Assembly (NCBI RefSeq): GCF_019976755.1
Contig: NZ_AP023441.1
Coordinates: 5,205,501 to 5,269,500, forward strand
Direction of reading: 5' to 3'
DNA length: 64,000 nucleotides
DNA from: Nostoc sp. MS1
GTDB lineage: Bacteria > Cyanobacteriota > Cyanobacteriia > Cyanobacteriales > Nostocaceae
Shown: positions 59,301 to 64,000 of the stretch, in pieces
Numbering within the stretch: position 1 is the first letter of the stretch
Layout: every line of letters starts with the position of its first letter
Translations under genes and position numbers: made by a program
The notes under the pieces: model-generated
The model's database searches: none
Told to the model about the DNA's origin: nothing
Seen by the model: only the letters and a program-made list of their open reading frames with translations

Positions 59301-61885
59301 AAGCTAGTATTTGCCGTTAAACCTTGAATAATTGATTTTGCATCGTTGGGGGAGAAGTTTCCCAATTTGTAAAGCACGCGATGACTGAGAATGTCGTTAC
59401 CAATAATTCCAAAGCTGGGCAAATCATTACATTCAAGTAAGTAATGGATGTAATCAACCCGCAAGGATAAGATAACTTTCGCTGAGAGAACTTCTAAACA
59501 CGACCCCAAAAACTCAAAGAACTGCTTACGTTGTGCAGGTTCAGTGTAAACAAAGAAAAATTCCTCAAATTGATCAAAAACTAGCACTGTGCGGAGGTTG
59601 CGTTGTTCGTTTTCGCGCAATGCAAGGAGGAGGGTGTGAGGGTTTAGGGATGTGGGGGTGGTGGTTCGACTAGCGGTAATCGAGCGGAGTCGAGATTCAC
59701 CAACCGGGTGTAGGGGTGTAGGGGAAAGAGGGGAGTTTGAGGCAGATGATTCTGGTTTTGAACTAGAACGTTCAGGTTCTAAGTCGGAAGTTTCTGGTTT
59801 TGAACTAGAACGTTTCGGTTCTAAGTCGGAAGTTTCTGGTTTTAAACTAGAACGTTTCGGTTCTAAGTCGGAAGTTTCTGGTTTTAAACTAAAACGTTTC
59901 GGTTCTAAGTCGGAAGTTTCTGGTTTTAAACTAGAACGTTTCGGTTCTAAGTCGGAAGTTTCTAGTTTCAAACTAGAACGTTTCGGTTCTAAGTCGGAAG
60001 TTTCTGGTTTTGAACTAGAAACTTCAACATCCCCACTCCTCACTTCCCACTCCCCACTCCCCGATTTTCCTAACAACCTTCCCAACTCCTCCACCCAGTT
60101 GGTATAAACCCGCATGACGATGACTAAGTTATCTTTGGCGCGAATTGATTGTTGTTGCAAGGCGGGGACTAAACCTGCGTTAACTAGGGAACTTTTACCC
60201 ACTCCCGATTGCCCATGAATAACTATCAATTTATAATCATCATTGTTGAGGCGTTCCAGTAATCTTTCTACATCTAATTGCCGACCAGAGGCGGAAATTT
60301 CTGGGGCAATGTAAGATGTGGTCTGTGTTGGGTAGGGTGTTGTGTGTATTTCTGCAAATGTTTGTCGGCTGGCTTCTATTCTCCCTGCGCCAACGAAAGC
60401 CCTTAAGCCAAATTGTTGTTCTATAGAGCGTCGTTGCTGTTTGATGTTGTAAGCTTTGAGATATTGCTTTTGGGCAGAATAAAACTGCTGTAACTGATTG
60501 AGAATATCAATATAAAGTCTGACATCTTCTTGAGGATTTGCCCCGTCTTTGGCAGTTTCTAAGTTACGTACTGCATCTCCAGTGTTACCCAAACTATATT
60601 GAGCGCGACTCAAGATAAATTTATATAGATTTAAGTCGTAAGTTTGTATAGACTTTGCCAATCTATTATCTAAATACTGGCTATTAATTGTAGGAATAAT
60701 GTCTAATGCTTGTTTAATTAAATATATTGCTTGCTTCCAGTCTTTTTCGGATAAAGCCACCTCAGCTAAAAAACTATAATCTCTGGCTAACTCTCTTTGC
60801 TGGTTGTTATTGGTATGAAAAGATAAAGATTGTTGAGCAAAATTTTTTAATTGTTGCCATAATTTTAAATCTTTGAGAATATTACCTACTTTTTCCAAGG
60901 AATTAGCAATGATATCTGGACGGTTAATGTGAGTGATTAGTTGGAGATATTCTGAAATATAGTTACGAGTATTCTGCCAAGCTGGATGTTGATTATCTTG
61001 TTGTTTAATTGCTTGCAGATAAGCACAAAAAGCCATCTCATACAGAATTTTTGCCTGCCATTCTGAGTTATTGCTGTGTCGCCACAGGTTTAAAGCTGTT
61101 TGATAATGTTGAATTGCCTCTGCTTGTTTATTATTAATCTGTTTGGTTAATCCTAATAATGATTCTATAAAGGCATTAATTTCTAAATTAGGGTTTTGTT
61201 CTATATTTTGGTTGTGAGAATTATCGGTTGATTGACCTAACCCCCTAACCCCCTTCCCTATTAGGGAAGGGGGAACAGGAAAGGGGTTTTCTAAATCTGG
61301 GGGAGGGTTTAATATATCAGTTATTAACTCTTTTTCTGCGGCGGCTAATTCAGTTTCCAGTTTTAAATATTCATAAAAACTTAAATTAAGTTGATTATGT
61401 AACCATTGATTGGCAGTTGTAATAATGAAATCTGTTAATTCTTGTCTGTTAATCTCAAAACTTTTAGTAATTGCCCAACTTTCTAAATCTGGTGCAACCT
61501 GTATGAATTGTTGATAGATTTCATCATCAATCCATACTACTAAAGGAAAGTTAAAATGCTCTCGAAACTCTTCTCTTACCTGATTAGTAGCGGTTAACAT
61601 CTGCGCTAAATTCTGCACAGCCTCCAAACCGACAACCATGACACAGCCAGAGATGTTTTCCCCATATGTTTCCTGAATGGCTGTGTAAAGCGTCCTGTGG
61701 GACTGCTGGACAACTAAAACTCGAATTTCAACTTGGCAGATTTCCTGCAATTTGGTGATTAAGCGATCGCGCAATTTGGCATAATTACACCGTGCTAATA
61801 TCAGCTTGAACTGTCCTACGCTATTTTCAATAGCCCAAGCTAATTGTGTGATAGAGCGATCGCTATTTTCTAAGTCATTGGTCAT
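56366..61885 (-). CDS. giant STAND NTPase with 14 WD40 repeats
   Basis: 1839 residues. Residues 1-190 are an unrecognised alpha/beta domain (VMVVGLEAVQNL and LVVWIDDEIYQQF), possibly an inactive P-loop-like module. Residues 235-500 are TPR-like helices. A STAND NTPase follows with Walker A GQSGVGKSS (about 556-565) and Walker B VLVFDQFEEFFF (about 765), split by a 42-bp minisatellite-encoded linker. A transmembrane helix (about 1047-1065) and a coiled coil precede 14 WD40 repeats (about 1165-1760), enough for two seven-bladed propellers, and an about 80-residue tail. Several blades are nearly identical, showing recent duplication. It is encoded 47 bp after a second P-loop ATPase. A sensor/effector of a conflict system is the inferred role. 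Confidence 0.85.
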   Translation of the reverse strand: MTNDLENSDRSITQLAWAIENSVGQFKLILARCNYAKLRDRLITKLQEICQVEIRVLVVQQSHRTLYTAIQETYGENISGCVMVVGLEAVQNLAQMLTATNQVREEFREHFNFPLVVWIDDEIYQQFIQVAPDLESWAITKSFEINRQELTDFIITTANQWLHNQLNLSFYEYLKLETELAAAEKELITDILNPPPDLENPFPVPPSLIGKGVRGLGQSTDNSHNQNIEQNPNLEINAFIESLLGLTKQINNKQAEAIQHYQTALNLWRHSNNSEWQAKILYEMAFCAYLQAIKQQDNQHPAWQNTRNYISEYLQLITHINRPDIIANSLEKVGNILKDLKLWQQLKNFAQQSLSFHTNNNQQRELARDYSFLAEVALSEKDWKQAIYLIKQALDIIPTINSQYLDNRLAKSIQTYDLNLYKFILSRAQYSLGNTGDAVRNLETAKDGANPQEDVRLYIDILNQLQQFYSAQKQYLKAYNIKQQRRSIEQQFGLRAFVGAGRIEASRQTFAEIHTTPYPTQTTSYIAPEISASGRQLDVERLLERLNNDDYKLIVIHGQSGVGKSSLVNAGLVPALQQQSIRAKDNLVIVMRVYTNWVEELGRLLGKSGSGEWEVRSGDVEVSSSKPETSDLEPKRSSLKLETSDLEPKRSSLKPETSDLEPKRFSLKPETSDLEPKRSSLKPETSDLEPKRSSSKPETSDLEPERSSSKPESSASNSPLSPTPLHPVGESRLRSITASRTTTPTSLNPHTLLLALRENEQRNLRTVLVFDQFEEFFFVYTEPAQRKQFFEFLGSCLEVLSAKVILSLRVDYIHYLLECNDLPSFGIIGNDILSHRVLYKLGNFSPNDAKSIIQGLTANTSFRLEPALVDALVDDLAGELGEVRPIELQVVGAQLQVENITTLEKYRQFGTKQDLVQHYLNEVVYDCGAENQQLAEFVLFLLTDEKGTRPLKTRLELEQDLQSLDVKILPMETLGLTSLDLVLEIVVKSGLVVLLPENPADRYQLVHDYLANFIRQQQEPKLKQVMAELEKEREQRKQGEAKLNRFLKSALFGSVAAGIGLAIVTTLAVRSAYEAKSQKELAQVQKKQAEINEIQSLNNSSEAFLLSNQYPDALIEALKASDKLKHIVLEKKRDDIRMQTIATLQQAVYLKPYEAKENRAIQVNILEGHSNQVYSVAYSPNGRQLASASRDKTIKIWDISTGKTLNTLSGHNSEVRSIAYSPDGKYLASASFDKTIKIWNISTGRAVNTLFGHNDGVYSVTYSPDGKYLASASSDKTIKIWDISTGRAIKTLSGHDDEVMNVAYSPDGKYLASASSDKTIKIWDISTGRAIKTLSGHNSLVWSVAYSPDGKYLASSSDNAAIKVWDISTGKALTTLFGGHFGSVYSVTYSPDGKYLASAGRDSTIKIWDISTGEPVKTLSSHGSSAIIYSPDGQHLASANWENTIEIWDIGIGRATKTLSGHADEVNSIAYSFDGKHLASASKDKTIKIWDTSTGRATKTLSGHADEVNSVAYSFDGKHLASASKDKTIKIWDISTGRATKTLSGHNDSIYGVVYSPDSKQLASASEDKTIRIWDISTGKLLKILSWKFLLFNSGHSSGIDSVVYSPDGKYLASASSDKTIKIWDISTGKSVKTLSGHSSWVYNVVYSPDGKYLASASGDKTIKIWDISTGKSVKTLSGHTSYVNSVAYSLGGKYLASASWDKTIKIWDISTARSVKTLFGHSDVVNSVAYSPDGKHLASASSDNTIILWNLDLDNLVPTGCDLLHNYLIAHPEVLAELPSCQTPALLVPGATVLVIQGEKLARVGDIQGAVAKFRQAQQWDKGLNFDPEAKAKELAIK
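59751..60020. repeat. 42-bp tandem repeat (six full copies plus a partial) inside the STAND gene
   Basis: Units start at 59751, 59793, 59835, 59877, 59919 and 59961, with a partial at 60003. Each encodes 14 residues of the type KPETSDLEPKRSSL on the minus strand. It is flanked by CTCCCCACTCCCC-type dispersed repeat. Confidence 0.9.
61233..61300. repeat. dispersed repeat in frame in the STAND gene
   Basis: CCCCCTAACCCCC followed by the hairpin CCCCTTCCCT-ATT-AGGGAAGGGG, a common Nostoc intergenic repeat, here encoding PPSLIGKGVRGLG inside the N-terminal part of the protein. Confidence 0.65.
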
Positions 61886-61932
61886 TAGTCAACAGTCAAT
61901 AGTCCATAGTCAATAGTTAACACCTTACACCC

Positions 61933-63285
61933 CTAACTAGCCAACTCTCTCGCTTCCGCCAAAATAGGATTAACATCAAACCACGACTCGCCGCTTTCTC
62001 GGTATTCAAAGACGAAGCGACTGCGGATTAATTTTTGATATCCGTCATCATCGTTAACTTGCTTTGTCCGCTTAACATCCTTTAATAATTGCCATTCTGA
62101 CTCGGAAATGGGTAGCTTCATTTCATTCCGGCGAGAACGAATGACTTGTTCTAAGACGTTATGAGTCAGGGGGAGTGACATTTCTTCCATAATCCAGGTA
62201 TTCAAGAGCCTGAGCAAGTCCCGCACATGACCACCACTAGCAATACATAAACGCTCTAGGCTGCTAACATTATCAAAAATCTCGGTAATCTTTTCTAGGC
62301 GTGCTGCTGGTTCTAAGTCAGGGAAGGCTCTAGCTAATACCATCTGCTGCATTAATGCCATGCCCTGTTGATGGATACTACCATCAGGATATTGTACAGA
62401 CACCATTGGTAAGACTTTGGGGTCGTCATGAAATCTTTGGGTGAGTGTGCCGTAATCATTGGAGAATTTAAGTGATAGCGGCATGGTGTAGATGAGATGA
62501 CAACTCAGCTTGGTAAGATATTCACCTTGATCTACAAATAAATATTCTTGTTGCGGTCTTCCCCACGGCTTAGGACTATTATCTATGCGGTCGAGGTTAT
62601 CGACAATGACAACTAGTCCTTGTTTACCTTGCTGCTTGAGTTTAGTAATTGCCGGCTGCAATAATTCTTGATTGATGGCTTCTAATAACTGAATCTTCTG
62701 CGGTGCAAGATACTGGTTGATTTTCTCTCGCAGTCGGGGATCACTTTTAATCTTGGTAGTGATTTCACCAATACCTACCGACAGCGATAGTTTTTCTTTC
62801 TCTGCACTAAAACCAACATCACCCACCCCAGGAACTTTAGCTTTTACCCCCGTTACCTCGGAGTTGAGCAATTGCAACGCACCTTGCAGCAAAGCATTAA
62901 ACTTGTTGGTATCTTCCAAGTTAATTTTATCGAGACTTTGACTGATACGCCGAGCGATCGCCAGCAACACATCGGCAATACCTACATCAGTAATTTCTAA
63001 GTCATCAGTAGACTCAAAATACACTACATGAAAACCTAAGCTTTCTAATTCTGCCTGTAGTCTAATCAGTTCCGTAGATTTACCACAGCCTATGTGTCCA
63101 GTAAATAGGGTGCAGGTAGGTTCATCTGGCTGAAAAAAGGTAATTCTTTTCTTGAGTGTTTGGATAATATCCCCACCGCGCACCGAAGAAAAATCAATAT
63201 AAAACTTACTATCTAAACTATTATTAATAAACAGAGTCCTGCTAGGATCTGTTGCTTTAAAAAATCCACGTAAATCTATAGCCAT
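61933..63285 (-). CDS. P-loop ATPase (KAP/AAA-like) partner of the STAND protein
   Basis: A 450-residue soluble ATPase. Walker A is GHIGCGKST (63-71) and Walker B LVVIVDNLDRI (224-234), with a sensor-like region and a C-terminal helical part ending in a winged-helix-like segment (about 370-440). It begins with MAIDLRGFFKATDPSRTLF. The gene is upstream of the STAND gene on the same strand, 47 bp apart, so the two probably form an operon and a functional pair. It carries a Gly/Val-rich middle (VPGVGDVGF). Role in DNA or membrane remodelling unknown. Confidence 0.75.
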   Translation of the reverse strand: MAIDLRGFFKATDPSRTLFINNSLDSKFYIDFSSVRGGDIIQTLKKRITFFQPDEPTCTLFTGHIGCGKSTELIRLQAELESLGFHVVYFESTDDLEITDVGIADVLLAIARRISQSLDKINLEDTNKFNALLQGALQLLNSEVTGVKAKVPGVGDVGFSAEKEKLSLSVGIGEITTKIKSDPRLREKINQYLAPQKIQLLEAINQELLQPAITKLKQQGKQGLVVIVDNLDRIDNSPKPWGRPQQEYLFVDQGEYLTKLSCHLIYTMPLSLKFSNDYGTLTQRFHDDPKVLPMVSVQYPDGSIHQQGMALMQQMVLARAFPDLEPAARLEKITEIFDNVSSLERLCIASGGHVRDLLRLLNTWIMEEMSLPLTHNVLEQVIRSRRNEMKLPISESEWQLLKDVKRTKQVNDDDGYQKLIRSRFVFEYRESGESWFDVNPILAEARELAS

Positions 63286-63389
63286 AAGTCTAGTAATCTA
63301 GTTTTCCCTGCAACCCCATACAACCGTGATTACAAGGATAAGATACTTACGGACTGATATATCGCAAATTATGGTTTTTCTTTACCACA

Positions 63390-63500
63390 TACCCAAATCC
63401 CCGGTTTCTTGAAGAAATCGGGGTTCTTCACTCAACTGAAGGTCTTGGGTAATACCAATTCTTCAAAATTTTGTAGAACTTAGCCTAGCCGTAGGCTATG
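63390..63500. repeat. two Nostoc-type palindromic repeats
   Basis: A stem CCCCGGTTTCTT / AAGAAATCGGGG near 63399-63423 and a second TAGCCTA-GCCG-TAGGCTA near 63481-63498. Confidence 0.55.
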
Positions 63501-63519
63501 AATAGATTTTGAATTGATA

Positions 63520-64000
63520 CTATGCTACTAATCCAGAACGCAAAGCACGCACAGCAGCTTGGGTACGGTCATCAGCGCAGAGTTTATTGAGAATATTCCG
63601 AACGTGGGTTTTGACTGTACCAACGGTAATGTAGAGTTTTTCGGCAATTTGCCCGTTACTACAACCTGCAACAATCAACTCTAGGATTTCTAACTCCCGT
63701 TGGGTGAGGGGGTATGTTTCCAGAACTTGTTCGTATTCTGAAGGTAGGGCTTCAATTTTGACGGTTTTTGGTTTATCGGATGATTGATTTTCGCCGGGGA
63801 TGCCTTGACGCATCTTCTGTAATACTACATTAGCGATCGCCGGATCAATCCAGGAGTTACCGCCGAAGGTGGCTTGAATTGCTTCTGTGAGTCTGCTAAT
63901 GCTGGTTTCCTTCATGTAGTAGGAGTCAGCACCAGCCGCAAAAGCAGCCAGTACAGCATCTTCGGTATGATCCATTGTCAGGATGAGAATTTTGGTGTGG
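63520..64000 (-). CDS. NarL/FixJ-type response regulator (partial, runs off right edge)
   Basis: The C-terminal 160 residues are in the window. The frame stays open to the right edge, where the sequence reads TKILILT then MDHTED, so the Met at 63975 is internal to the receiver domain and not the start. The receiver end contains YYMKE with the conserved Lys. The LuxR-type helix-turn-helix is complete (YPLTQRELEILELIVAGCSN to VKTHVRNILNKL). The phospho-Asp lies outside the window. It is the transcription factor of an unidentified sensor kinase. Confidence 0.85.
   Translation of the reverse strand, partial: HTKILILTMDHTEDAVLAAFAAGADSYYMKETSISRLTEAIQATFGGNSWIDPAIANVVLQKMRQGIPGENQSSDKPKTVKIEALPSEYEQVLETYPLTQRELEILELIVAGCSNGQIAEKLYITVGTVKTHVRNILNKLCADDRTQAAVRALRSGLVA

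Noticed and set aside
59751..60020. Regular repeat that could be mistaken for a CRISPR array
   Set aside because: Units are directly contiguous with no unique spacers and lie in a coding frame.
59652..60107. 151-codon plus-strand frame opposite the STAND gene
   Set aside because: It is the mirror of the 42-bp minisatellite: a repeat with unit length divisible by three keeps both strands open.

Overview
The window looks like a chromosome or large plasmid segment of a filamentous, heterocyst-type cyanobacterium (Nostoc/Anabaena group). The signs are frequent HIP1 octamers (GCGATCGC), 20-30 bp small dispersed repeats, AAAATCC-type short tandem repeats, an xisH/xisI pair, three DUF2808 proteins, an SLH-domain porin and very large STAND/WD40 and PAS sensor proteins. 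No rRNA, tRNA or CRISPR array was seen. Mobile and repetitive DNA has damaged many loci.

Layout. 0-14 kb is ordinary accessory sequence: a long GST-like protein, a DUF547 protein, an ISAs1-type transposase, a GNAT acetyltransferase gene with an early amber codon, a glycosyltransferase/rhodanese pair, a glycine-rich RRM RNA-binding protein whose ribosome binding site lies in a hairpin, a PII-like protein, a tandem DUF2795 protein, an NHL-type membrane protein, a DOMON-like protein, an APH-type kinase and an SDR oxidoreductase. At 14.3-14.8 kb two gene remnants, a histidine-kinase tail and a transposase tail, abut.

15-26 kb is a heavy-metal efflux and response island. It holds an RND adaptor, a CzcA/CusA-type pump, a His-rich lipoprotein, three tandem DUF2808 secreted proteins, one deleted remnant and an RppA/NrsR-like response regulator with its histidine kinase. 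Five perfect TTTCAT-N5-TTTCAT direct repeats sit upstream of the adaptor, the remnant, two DUF2808 genes and the two-component genes, so the island reads as one regulon controlled by its own two-component system. A porin and an MFS transporter follow.

29.6-35.6 kb is a signalling operon: a GAF histidine kinase, a multi-PAS hybrid kinase and a single-domain receiver. 35.7-43.2 kb holds DUF1877 and DUF4253 proteins, xisI, an xisH gene broken by an 87-bp MITE with TA target duplication, an unusual cyclic-nucleotide-domain / pseudo-AAA+ / membrane polyferredoxin fusion, sufE and an alpha/beta-hydrolase without its nucleophile. 43.5-45.8 kb is a compact restriction-modification system (controller, PD-ExK nuclease, beta-class methyltransferase). 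46-51.7 kb holds an M16 peptidase and a Cu(I) P-type ATPase behind a MerR/CueR-type promoter, followed by a small membrane protein.

A complete 1675-bp IS lies at 51.8-53.5 kb. Next to it is a candidate structured small RNA with its own terminator. An aldehyde dehydrogenase and a cyclase follow. The right end (56.4-63.3 kb) is a two-gene NTPase cassette: a P-loop ATPase and a 1839-residue STAND protein with 14 WD40 repeats. It resembles the conflict or defence systems of multicellular bacteria. A LuxR-type response regulator runs off the right edge.
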